From Gnetum montanum (taxonomy: Eukaryota; Streptophyta; Gnetopsida; Gnetales; Gnetaceae), in NCBI GenBank assembly GCA_015680685.1, contig MNCI01002682.1, forward strand, positions 575,119-639,118: a DNA stretch of 64,000 nt, read 5' to 3'. A model generated the notes under the pieces. That model worked only from the letters and a program-made list of their open reading frames with translations, did no database searches and was not told the origin of the DNA. Below, piece after piece: positions 10,152 to 20,206 of this stretch (positions within the stretch are counted from its first letter, which is position 1; each line of letters begins with the position of its first letter). The translations under genes and the position numbers were made by a program.

Positions 10152-11056
10152 TGATGAGCAACAATGTACTCCTATGGCCAACCATATGAATCACAAAGCA
10201 TTCACACATGATCTGGTCAAATTCTGTGGACTTTATAGTTTCCAGTGCACTAGTCTTCTAGGAAGTGAATCTTACCCTAAGGTCATTTGTTGTCTTCCTA
10301 ATTACACTTGGGAAGCTCAAAGGTATGGTTAAGTTTAATCGAGGCATATGATTTTTATCATTTTATGTTTTAGGTTCTTTGATGCTTGAAAAGAGAGATA
10401 AAGCAGTTTAATGACTAATTTGATTTAACTAACTAACTAATCTCTAACTAGTCCTAACATAAGCATCCAATCCCACTTTCCATACATGTCCTAAACCCAT
10501 GTATCCATTACTGGGTTACCAAGTGCTATGCAACTAAGCACACTAGGAAATAACATTGTTGGGATTACCAAGCCAATGCATGTTACACTCAAAGCGGTTG
10601 TACTTATGTAATTAATCTATCTAGCTTATCTTGCTTAATTATCTAATTAGCTTAATTACTAGAAAGCATTGAATAAATAATTAAGAATATTAAATGCATA
10701 AATGAAACATTTACTATCCAAGATGATGCAAGGTTTATAAAGAAGTTTGTCTTTATTGCTGCAAACATTGTTGTGCTTAGGTACAACAATGCTTGAATAA
10801 AGATCCATACACTCAATGACTCCTACTGCAGGCAATCAGGACAATATTCTAACTTTTAAATGGAAAAACTGCAAGAGCTTCGCTACACTATGACTGACTA
10901 TTGCCATAAATGTAGCTGGTGAGCATGTATTTATAGGCAAGAATAGACCCTACATCAATGGGGCTGCATTGATGCATGAAATGATGCATCAATGGGGTTG
11001 CATTGATGGGGCCTAGTTGACAAGGCCTCATCGACATAGCGAACTGCAACTCATCA
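10152..11056 (-). repeat. 3' LTR of element D (905 bp)
   Basis: Edges are TGATGAG and CTCATCA, the family termini. The minus-strand TATA (CTATAAATA) lies at 10928-10936, with an upstream array of CATCAATGGGG/CATTGATGGGG motifs at 10955-11040. It interrupts the chromovirus RT at 10151. The left flank is ACCCT; the matching duplication would lie beyond D's other LTR, which is not in the window. Confidence 0.85.
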
Positions 11057-11067
11057 TACCCCCATGA
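11057..11067 (-). promoter_or_regulatory. Polypurine tract of element D
   Basis: On the minus strand CATGGGGGTA directly abuts the TGATGAG edge of the 3' LTR. The same sequence lies next to the 3' LTRs of A (35548), B (46264) and C (51547), as expected for plus-strand priming. Confidence 0.7.
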
Positions 11068-11295
11068 CTAAATGAAAACTCATCCTTGAGTTTCTTTACA
11101 AAATTGAAAAGGTATGGGATTATTAACTAACTCAATATTTAAAAAATTGACTTAGCAAAATTGAGTGCCCAAGTGTATGAATCAACACATTACAAAAATT
11201 ATGGTGTTCATGACACAAAATTGAACATCATGACATGAGTCTGGAAAATTGGATAGCATGTCCTCTAATGGCGTGAAGTTAGTTGGGAAGATAAA
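11068..11295. other. D: untranslated stretch between ORF2 and the polypurine tract
   Basis: About 230 bases without coding signal. On the minus strand the AACTCAAGGATGAGTTT motif near 11070-11095 recurs in A, B, C and E just before the polypurine tract. Confidence 0.5.
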
Positions 11296-14106
11296 ATAGT
11301 CCCAGGTGATGGAGGTTCCTAAGGCTCTGAAGGACCTTCACTGGCTTTAGGCATGTGCAGTAGCTAAGGTGACTGCGGTTGTCCTATTGCTACTACAACT
11401 TCTGACGGGAGGTGAAAAGCATCCAATAATTCTTTCATTTTCTCCTCCTTACTTCTAGGATTGTGCACTATACACGTAGCTTTGCCAATGTGGGTTAGAA
11501 CATGCACATCCCAAGGGAATTGTTGGAAATAGCTTCTTTGCATTGATGAACTAGGCAGTGAATTGTTTGCGCTCAATGTTGAACACTCTAATTGCATCTT
11601 TCAGCTCCTGGTAATCATTCATTCTCCTGGCCAAGTTTGTAGTAGTTGATCATTGATCTATGAATCATGCCCTGAGAACTTCGAGTTCGACATTTGCTAT
11701 CTTAAGCTTTTGCTTAGTGACCTTATGGTGCTTGAAATCAGCCTCGTACAACAAGTATGAGTGGGCCACTTGTTTCTCCAATTTTGATCATGGCCATCTG
11801 GTAGTTAAGATCACCAAGTTTGCATAGCGGGGATTGGCTAATTCCATGTATTCTATCATTTCTTCAATTTGCAACTCCTTCAAGTAGATCTTTGCTTTGT
11901 TATAGGCATCAATCCCATCAGTGATGGGTTGCCACACTTCTCTTACTTACTGGAGTTGCTGGAGGATATTGTTTACTTTTGCCTTAGCCATTTGAATATG
12001 TTTCTCATTTACCTCCTTCTGTAGACAAACCTAGTCTTTATAGTCATTTTTAACTCTTTCAAACTTGAGAGCCTCATTTTTCTAGGTGGTAGTCTCAATG
12101 GTAGACTTTTGGCATAAGGCTTAGACTTCCTCCATAAATAGATTTTGATTCTTCGTGGCCAATTTTCTCAACTCAGTATTTACCCTAGTGAGCTGCTCTT
12201 GTTGTTGATGAATGAAGTCTCGCATTTGTTGCTTCTGTGTATCAATATTACATAGGCGATGATTTTCGGTGGTTAGTGATTCATTTTTCTCATGCATCTA
12301 AAGCAAGTCCTTTTAAACCAAGTAGGTTTTTGCTTTTGCTATAGATTAGTTGAAGATGACCATCACTATTTCCTCCTTAGCTTGTTTTAGTTGTTCTTGA
12401 AGCTGTTGGAAAGCTTCATCTTTGGTTGTTACTAGGTTGAGGAGTGTGAGATTAGCAAAATGAGCATGCAATTCAGAAACTTCTTCAGTTATAAGCATTG
12501 GTTTTGTGCTTGGGCCATTTCAAGTTGCCCTTCTAGGATGATGCACTTGCCCTTTGCTTCTAGTAGCTTTGACTTGGTTACAGTGATGTTGTCTAGAAAA
12601 TCGAAGATATTTGGAATCGGTTGCCTAGTTCCTACTAGTCGGTCTAGTAATTCTTCATGTTGAGCTGCATTCATTCTTTCACTGATCATGCTTGTAGAAA
12701 TCTACACATATTGAAGTGTAGATACATCTAGTATAGACATCATAGATACATTAAACACTTTAATGATTTGGTCAATGACTACTTTAGCAGTGGTCTCCTG
12801 CCCTTGGTGTTGCATCACTAGTATAGTGGCTCCCTCGTCCTCCTCCAAATGCACCAAAAAGGAGGTGACATTTCCAGATATTTTTGAGAATAAATGATGT
12901 TGCGATAAAGACACCATCACATCTCAAGCATTGGGATTCGACCTCACATGAAACTACATTTGTTGGGCAGAGAATATTGGGCTGCTTCTTTCTATTTAGA
13001 AATTTTTTTGAGCCACCTCATTAAGATGACTCATTGTAGGTTGATATATGGATGGATCTTTGCCACTTATTTTTGCAAGTGCTCAATAGTTGCACGGGCC
13101 TCCAACATTGTTTCTTGAGTAGATGGTGGAGGTGGTGGTTGCTCCTCTTCTTTAGTCATGGTAGGTGTCTTGTCCCTTATTATTTTAGACCACAAGGCCA
13201 AAGGAGCATGCTTGATCATGTCATTTGCATAGTGGATGATCCCTGCACTTTTGCAAAGTTTCCGGATGAGGCATGAAAAAGGCAAGGTTTTCCTTCCATA
13301 TTCATTTTCTTTAAAGTGCTTCTCAATCTCTAAATAGATCAATTGTGGAAGGTTTTTTAGAAATCTCCCACTTAGAGTGGCACATGCTTGGGCAGAAAGG
13401 CAGTCACCTTGTTGGACCTCACCATTAGATTGAGGTGATAGGCTACGATTTTGAAGTATATGCATTCTGCTGGTGTGAGTGCATCAAACTCTTTACAGTT
13501 AACACTGTAATACCATTGGGTCCACTCATTTTTGGCCTCAAGTTTAGCTTGTGTTGAAAGCTCTACCACTTCTATCTTAGTATTAGGCAACCCCAACGCC
13601 TATGTGATAGCTTTAGCCAAGTAGGACAGTTGAATATCCTTGATTTTCACTATGGAGCCTATCCTTCTATTGTTCTAGAAGAGGTACATTTCTTCCATGT
13701 ATCACTTGCCATTGAAAGTGATGATTGGCTACATGGAAGGAGTTTGCAATTGTGTTTTCACCTTTGTTGGATAATGTTTTAGAAATGGCCCAAAGTTCAA
13801 TTCCTAGAGAATTAAGCATTGGATATCACGAGGCCTGATGGTGTTGAGGTAGGCTTGTGTTAGTGTGACTTCAAGCCTTGGTATGGGTATTGGTGTTTAC
13901 CCTTATTCTGATTATTTCAATGGAACTTCGTCTTTAGGAATCTATCAAACATATTTCACTTTGGGCTCTTCTCGAAGAGGTCCTGTTGCATGGGTTGCCT
14001 CTAGTGGCTCTTGGGCTTATTCTTGTTGGCCCCTTCCAATTCTAGACTATTTCTCCCTTAGTTGAGAGGGTCGTCCCTCCTGCAGTCATTTTGGTCTTGT
14101 CACCAT
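11296..14106 (-). pseudogene. Element D ORF2 (env-position protein, coiled-coil tail)
   Basis: ORF2 starts at ATG 14106 (MVTRPK, equivalent to MAPKR in the other copies) and runs to about 11296, broken by many stops. In order it shows a plant-transposon-protein-like N-terminal domain with RKTLPFSCLIRKLCKSAGI (about 13320-13265), then a Pro-rich linker (EEEQPPPPPSTQ), then a long Leu/Gln/Glu-rich region of coiled-coil type (13000-11700), and an acidic, Pro-rich tail. The first domain resembles the putative plant transposon protein domain often found in Athila-type elements; function is unknown. It lies downstream of pol, the place of the env-like ORF in Athila. No signal peptide or membrane segment was seen. 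Confidence 0.65.
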
Positions 14107-16299
14107 TTGTAATCACAACATGACCATAGGTTAGCAATTGTTGTGTAACATGAAACAATTGGGATACCTTATCTCCTTAGGATAGTTACACTTGACTAAG
14201 TTGTGATTATGGCTAATTTAATAAATTTTAATCATTATTTTATTTATGGTTTAATGTTAATAAGTCATTCTGGAGCATGTTGGAATGGTTAACTCTCAAA
14301 ATTTGATGGTTTCATATCATTGTATTCATTAACCCTTTGGAGGAGTTAGAAAAATTTTCAAAAAATTTCATCAGAAACCTCAAGGTTTGTGGCCCCCATG
14401 ATGAAGAGCTTACCTTTGGTGGCTGCAGAATCAAAGAATGAAGTGATTTGGATAAATAGTTGGGAAGTTATGGCCTCTAGAAGGTTTTGGGCTTTGAAAA
14501 ATGACAAAAACTCCCCTCGTGTTATGAAGCAAATGTTAAAAAATTACAAAGTCTTAGTGGTATTTATAGAATTTTTGGCTTGTGTCAATTGGGCCTAGTC
14601 GATGGGGCTTAGTCAATGGGGTCAGTTGCATCAACTAGGCTTAATCGATGTGGCTATTGACCACCATTGACTTGGTCAAACTTCCAAAATACATGGGATT
14701 TTTGAGTGAAATTGGGATCAAATGAAAGCCCAAAAAGCCACAAACATGATGAAAATAGTAGAAGAGGCTATTGGAGTTCAAAATATTGACAAAATTGAAA
14801 AAATAGTCGAGAGAATGAATATTATGGGAGTCTAACGAGCACTTTGCAAGATACAGAATGGAATATGTGAAAGATAGAATTGTGGTGATGTCTAAAGTAA
14901 GGAACTTAACTAACCAAGCTAAAAGATATGCAAGTGGATCCTCCCCATAGTAGGCACATGTTATTTTTTCCCTTGCATAACTTCAACTATGAAGTCCATG
15001 GGCTTCATAGTCGATAAATGGTCATGAAAAGTTAAGGATTAACCAGAAAGAATCTATTTAAGAATTCCTAAGGCATTGAGCATCACATAGAAATTGACAG
15101 TGAGGTGAGTTATGGTAGCATAGATGGATGACTAAGAAGGTGGGATGGAATGCCAAATTGAGGTCATAAGAAGTCCCTTGTGTAGTTTGTGTTGAAAATT
15201 ACTTGAGAAGATTCATCCTTAGTCCAGACCAAAACCAGCCTCTTTTAGTGACTTGGCATTGTCACTCCAAGGCTAAGCCATCCCCTTGAGACACAAGAGT
15301 GCTTCCAGAAATAGCCACCATTCCACAAAGAGAAGAAAAGAGAAGCAAGAAGTGAGATAGGGCCTTAGTTAGAGGGACCTTCAGGCATGGGTAACATGTC
15401 TTTCTAGTTCCATAACCAGTGCTTGTAGTTTGTTTATTTGTCTAAGTGGTGTGCTTTGAATATTCATCATGTATTTTTGTTTTGTTTTATTTTTTTATTT
15501 GTTTTTGTTCTTTTTGTTTTTTGTTTTCTCTTTGGATGGGAACCACACCATGCAAAGACTTTATTTAACTTCCCATTATTAAAACATGGAATGGTAAGTA
15601 GTTAATGAAAATACTCAAGCACCAGAATAAGTAGAAGAATACAAAGAGTATTGAGTTTCCTTAAAGTCATAACCTATACAAGCCTTTGAATCCTTCCCAA
15701 TTCCAAAAACTACCAAGGTCACCAATTTATTAAAAGTTTCTCTAATGGAAGGGACCTCAAACTTACAAAACAAGGAAAATCATAGAGTTTGTGAATGAGT
15801 GGATGTCATGGACTCACTATCTATTCCATGAAAAATAAACCATGTTGAAGTTATCATACATCAGAATTTAAAAATAGAAACCAAACATAACACTCACAAC
15901 ATTAAGCACAAACCATCATTAGTAAATAGCAACAGTGGCACTATGTCCTACGATAATAAAGCACTTTTATTCGCAAAAATGATGAGAAATGACACATAGA
16001 AACACAATAAAGTAAAATATAAAAAAAGTACAAAATGTTCAAGAAAGATAAAACATACTAATGATGTTGTAAAACAAAAAATTGAGAAAACCAATAGAAC
16101 CTAAAACCAAAATAAAAGGTAAAAATGAACAAAGTATTAAACAAAAATGTGTAAAACAAGAAGTGAAAAATTGAGGAGCCATATGGATGGTTAACATGGA
16201 TGGCCATCTCCCTCATGACTGAGTTGGAAGGATGAGATTCAAAAAATTGAAGGTGGTTGTCCATCTGTTGAGGTGGTAGTTGCACTTACTTGTCTTGGT
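14107..16299. other. D: long untranslated region between pol and ORF2
   Basis: A 2.2-kb stretch without recognisable protein, colinear with 29598-30578 plus 36474-37142 of element E. The part near 15360-15420 (minus strand: AGAAAGACATGTTACCCATG) is also shared with the gag-ORF2 spacer of A, B and C, so it is an old, conserved non-coding block of the family. It holds the internal promoter candidate at 14557-14690. T-rich runs lie at 15470-15530. Confidence 0.6.
14557..14690 (-). promoter_or_regulatory. D: internal U3-like promoter candidate for ORF2
   Basis: On the minus strand an array of CATCGATTAAGCC, CCCCATTGAC and CCCCATCGAC motifs (14690-14590) is followed by TTCTATAAATACCAC (TATA, about 14573-14557). 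The arrangement copies the LTR U3 of the same element (array then TATAAATA at 10928). It sits about 450 bases upstream of the ORF2 start. The role is inferred. Confidence 0.5.
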
Positions 16300-17160
16300 T
16301 CTAGGAAAGGTTTCACTTGTTGGATGTTAACCAACTACTTTTTATTTGGGCTCTTAGGCTGTAGATTAACATGGTCCTAGTGGGAAAGGTTTGATCAATT
16401 ATATAAGGTCCTTCCCACAATGTTTGGAACTTTGTCTTCTAGGGTACATGTGTGGGGTTCTAGTAGAGAACCTTATCTCCTAGTTGAAATTTCACTTTCC
16501 ATATTTTAAGGTCATGACATTGCTTGTTAAATGCCTTATGCACCTCATTCAAAAATAGGACAACTAATTGATTTTCATCTAGCATGTTGAGGTTGATTAA
16601 TCTTTCTTTTTGTGTTAGAATTAGGTCAAGATTCAGATCGTAGGCTGTTGAGAGTGTACATAGCTTGGATTCAATCAGGAGCATTGGAATTTTTCCATAC
16701 ACTAGCTTGTAGGGGAAGTAGCCAATAGGGAGTTTTCATGTTGAGCAATAGGCCTAGAGGGCATTGTTAAATTTTGTGCTCCAATCTCTCCTATATTTTT
16801 TGATGGTCCTTGTTAGGATCTTTGTAATCTCCCTGTTAGTTACCTCTACTTGACCATTGGCTTGGGGGTGATAGGGTGTTGGTAATTTATATTCAACCCC
16901 CAAGCATTGCAAAAGTTTTTGAAAAGTGGCACCTGTAAAGTAAGTTCTATTGTTAGATATTAGTGCACGTGGCATCCCCAATCTATTTACAACATGTTAT
17001 TATACAAATCTAGCAGTAGTAGATGATGTATATTTAGTAATGGCTGTTGCTTCTACCCATTTGGTGTAGTAGTTAACTACTATGATAATATATGCCTTTC
17101 CATTGGACATGGGTATGATGGGACCCATGAAGTCTATGCCCCATATGTCAAAGGCCTCGA
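16300..17160 (-). pseudogene. pol: Element D integrase
   Basis: Minus-strand integrase of Athila type. The catalytic core shows PYHPQANGQVEVTNREI (third catalytic Glu within VEVTN) at about 16880-16830. The second catalytic Asp is lost: ALISNNRTYF, where family members read S-D. The C-terminal part (16702-16460) has KERLINLNMLDENQL and FNKQCHDLKIW, the usual Athila tail, and ends with a GDKVLLYNP-like block and a degraded GPYIIDQTF stretch to about 16300. Stops and frameshifts are frequent. Confidence 0.85.
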
Positions 17161-18300
17161 GTGGTTGAATCCACTATTGAGGATCCTTCATATGTGTAGT
17201 CATCCCATCATCTCTTTGATAGTGCTTACAAGATTAAGAAAATAAGTGGGCATCCCTAAAAATTATAGGCCAATAGTATCCTACCATCAGGATTTTTATG
17301 GTTGTGCGCCTCCTTGAAAAGTGGCCTCCACAAGGGCCTTTGTATGCATCCTAAAGAATGCGTAGTTGATTTGCATTAGGGACTCACCAACAAACCAAGC
17401 CATCGGTGCACACCTTGTAAAGGTGTCCATTGATTTCCATGAAGTACTTTGCCTGATGAAGAAACTATTATTTCTTCCTATAGTCTAGACCTTGTGGCAT
17501 CTCTTGGGTGAGAAGGTAAGTGAGGATGCCATCATACCATTTTTTTATGGGCACTTGATCATTTATTACTTCTGTAAAGAGAAGTTCATCTAGAAATTGA
17601 TTAGAAAGTGGACTCTCCTCCTCCTTGTTGTCCCCATATTAACTGAGAGAGATGATCATCAATCACATTCTCAATTCCTTTCCAATCTACCATTGTGAGA
17701 TTGAATTCTTATAAGATCATGAGTCACTATATGATATGGGGGCTCAACATTGGCTTATTCAGTAGGAAGCATATGGCACTTTGATTTGTGTGCACAAATA
17801 CTTTATAACCAAGCACATAGTGCCTAAACTTGTTGAGAGTATACACCACTGCCATCCATTCTTTCTCAGTTGTGGTGTAATTCAATTATGCACCCACAAT
17901 GCTTTAACTTGTGTAGTGGATATAATATGAACATTTCTTATCATTTAACTATGTGAGAAAAGCTCTCAAGGCATAATTAGATGCATCTATCATTATGTGG
18001 AATGGTTTGGACTAGTCTGGTGCTCATAGAATTGGAGTCTCTACAAGTTTATCCTTCAACTATTGGAATGCATGTTCACACTCCTTGGCCCAAACATATG
18101 GTGCATCTTTCTTTGTAAGCTCAACCAACGACTTTACGACCTTAGAAAAATTCTCTATAAATCATCAATAGTAGCCAGTGCATCCAAGGAATGATCAGAC
18201 ATCTTTAACTATCTTTGGTTGGCATCTTATTTCTTGGGTGACCCTTATTTTCTCTAGGTCTATTTCAATCCTTTCTTGTGAAATTTGGTGTCCCAATACT
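17161..18300 (-). pseudogene. pol: Element D RNase H and integrase zinc-binding region
   Basis: This minus-strand region is colinear with 48100-49150 of element E. It holds the decayed RNase H domain (about 17960-17740, corresponding to the TEKELMVMMYALEKF block seen in E) and the H2C2-type region ahead of the integrase core (about 17330-17200, GYYWPI.F.DAH-like). Frames are broken repeatedly, so it is identified mainly by alignment to E and by position. Confidence 0.65.
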
Positions 18301-18860
18301 ATGCCTTCCTGCACCATTAGGTGGATTTTTTGTTAATTGAGCCTTAGGTTTGTTTCAACACATATTTTTAATACTTGCTCAAGGCAATCTCAGGCTTGCT
18401 CAAATGTAGCCCCATAGTTAGAAAAATCATCTATAAAGACTTCTATCCTATTACCAATTTGTTGCTAAAAAATACTAAGGACCAGTAATTGAAATGTGGT
18501 AGGGGCATTGCATAGACCAAATGGCATCTTACAATATGCAAAAGTCCCCTAGGGACTTGTGAATGTTGTCTTAGCCTAATCTTTTGGCACAATTTGAATT
18601 TGGTTATAACCACTATAACCATCCAAGAAGCTATAATAGCAATGCTCAGATATGGTGTCCAACACCTGATTCACAAATGACAATGGGAAATGATCTTTAA
18701 ATGTTGCCATATTCAACAACCTAAAATCAATGCATACCTACCATATTTCTTTGGCATAATTATGAGTGGGCTAATCTACTCACTATTTGCTATGGGATAG
18801 ATAAACCTTGCCTTGAGGAGTTTTTCTATTTCCTCATTGACAATTTGCTTCAATTTTGGG
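18301..18860 (-). pseudogene. pol: Element D reverse transcriptase
   Basis: On the minus strand the RT gives SFLDGYSGYNQI (first catalytic Asp, near 18650-18615), MPFGLCNA, and VFIDDFS (the Y/F-x-D-D box as F-I-D-D, near 18440-18425). These are standard for the Athila/Tat side of Ty3/gypsy RTs. Upstream palm and finger sequence is present to about 18860. Several stops prevent translation. Confidence 0.8.
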
Positions 18861-19900
18861 TTTAGCAACCTTTACAACTACCTTCTTGGCTTCATGGCTG
18901 GGTCAGTGTAAATGCAATGTTGGCATATCCTTGGATAGATTCCAGTTAGCTTAGGATATGATTAAGAAAAGGCTATTGGCCATTTGTTAACCACCTTCAA
19001 CAACTTTTCTTTTTATTCAGGAGCAAGTTTTACATTGATTATGACTAGCTTACCATTGTTTAAGAATGCATACTCCATGCTATTTGGTAAATTTTTCAAC
19101 TCTAGGGGCTCTTGCTTGAAGTTATCAGGGATTTCCAACTCTCCCCAATAGGTATGATCATCTTCATTGTTAGAGAGTTGGTGATGAACTTGCTCAAGTT
19201 CACCCATGCCTTCAAAATAAGCACATGTCAAGCTCTCAGTTGGTTCTATGCATAGTGTGTTACTGTCAGAGTCAATTGTCAGCCACTGGGTACCCTCTTA
19301 TTTTGTGGCTATTACGTATAGACACCTTTAGATATCTTGTTCATGTGCACACTAATTGCATGCTTTAATGAATGTAGTTTTGATGGACTAGATCTTTTGC
19401 ACACAATTGCACCTATTTCACTGTACACGATACATGGAATATGCTTCTTCTCTAAACGTTGAAATTCATTTTCCTTGGAGATTTCCAAGGAGAGGTTCCT
19501 TATACTCATACACACATCTATTGGACTCAACTGTGTCCTTTCCATAATGATGGGAAAGTCACCTTTGCAGTTTTGAACCTTAATCACCAGAAAATTGGCA
19601 AGATAGGACCACCCATTAACTGTGGTCATAATGTCTTCAACTAACCCCAAAGGGATAGTGATTGATTGGTTTGCCAATTCTAAATAGATGTTGCTCTTCT
19701 TGAGAGGTGGTAGGTTCCAAGCCTTGTACATGTCATGGGAGATGAGATTAACTTTGGAGCTAGAATTAAGAAGAGCCTTGCATGGCTCATGTCCAGGGAT
19801 TTGCCAATAAATGAGAGGACTTCCTTAGTTAGATCTTTTCATGGGAATATTGCTAGCCTTGATCTAATCGAAAACAACATGAATTAGTGTCACAATGTAG
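18861..19900 (-). pseudogene. pol: Element D protease region and RT linker
   Basis: The frame at 19731-19312 reads MYKAWNLPPLKKSNIYLELANQSITIPLGLVEDIM, the flap-side part of Athila-type retropepsins. The active site just upstream (about 19795-19760) reads EPCKALLNSSSKVNLI where family members have a D-x-G/S core, so the catalytic Asp is Asn here. Element E carries Asn at the same place. A linker toward RT (19231-19013, HQLSNNEDDHTYWGELEI) is acidic and also conserved in E. Confidence 0.7.
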
Positions 19901-20206
19901 ATCTAAGGTGTCACTTGGTTTAAAGGATACTCAAATGTGTTTGACGTAGAGGATGAGGGTGTTGGAGATACATGGTGATTAGTCGTATTAGGTTGTGAGG
20001 GTTTGGAAGAATTGTTGGGTCAAAAGAAGGGTCATTTCCTAGAATGATTATCTAAACCACTTAGTTGAAAGGCTAGTTGTGAATGTATAGCCATCATAGC
20101 ATTTCGTTGCTATGGCTGTGGAGGAATTTCACCCTACATGGATGGAGTAAGAGGCGGAGGATGTGTGCAGATAGATACAAAGGATGGCATGAATATGGGT
20201 GCCCTA
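19901..20206 (-). pseudogene. gag: Element D gag C-terminal remnant
   Basis: This stretch is colinear with 60773-60900 plus 50400-50564 of element E (shared AAACCACTTAG motif near 20055), the gag-protease transition. No zinc knuckle is left. The element is cut off at about 20206 by the tandem array, so the rest of gag, the leader and the 5' LTR of D are missing. Confidence 0.55.

Noticed and set aside
242-11056. H LTR (242-1146) and D LTR (10152-11056) as the two ends of one element
   Set aside because: Lengths agree (905 bp each), but on the minus strand H is a 5' LTR with its body to the left and D is a 3' LTR with its body to the right, so they belong to different elements.
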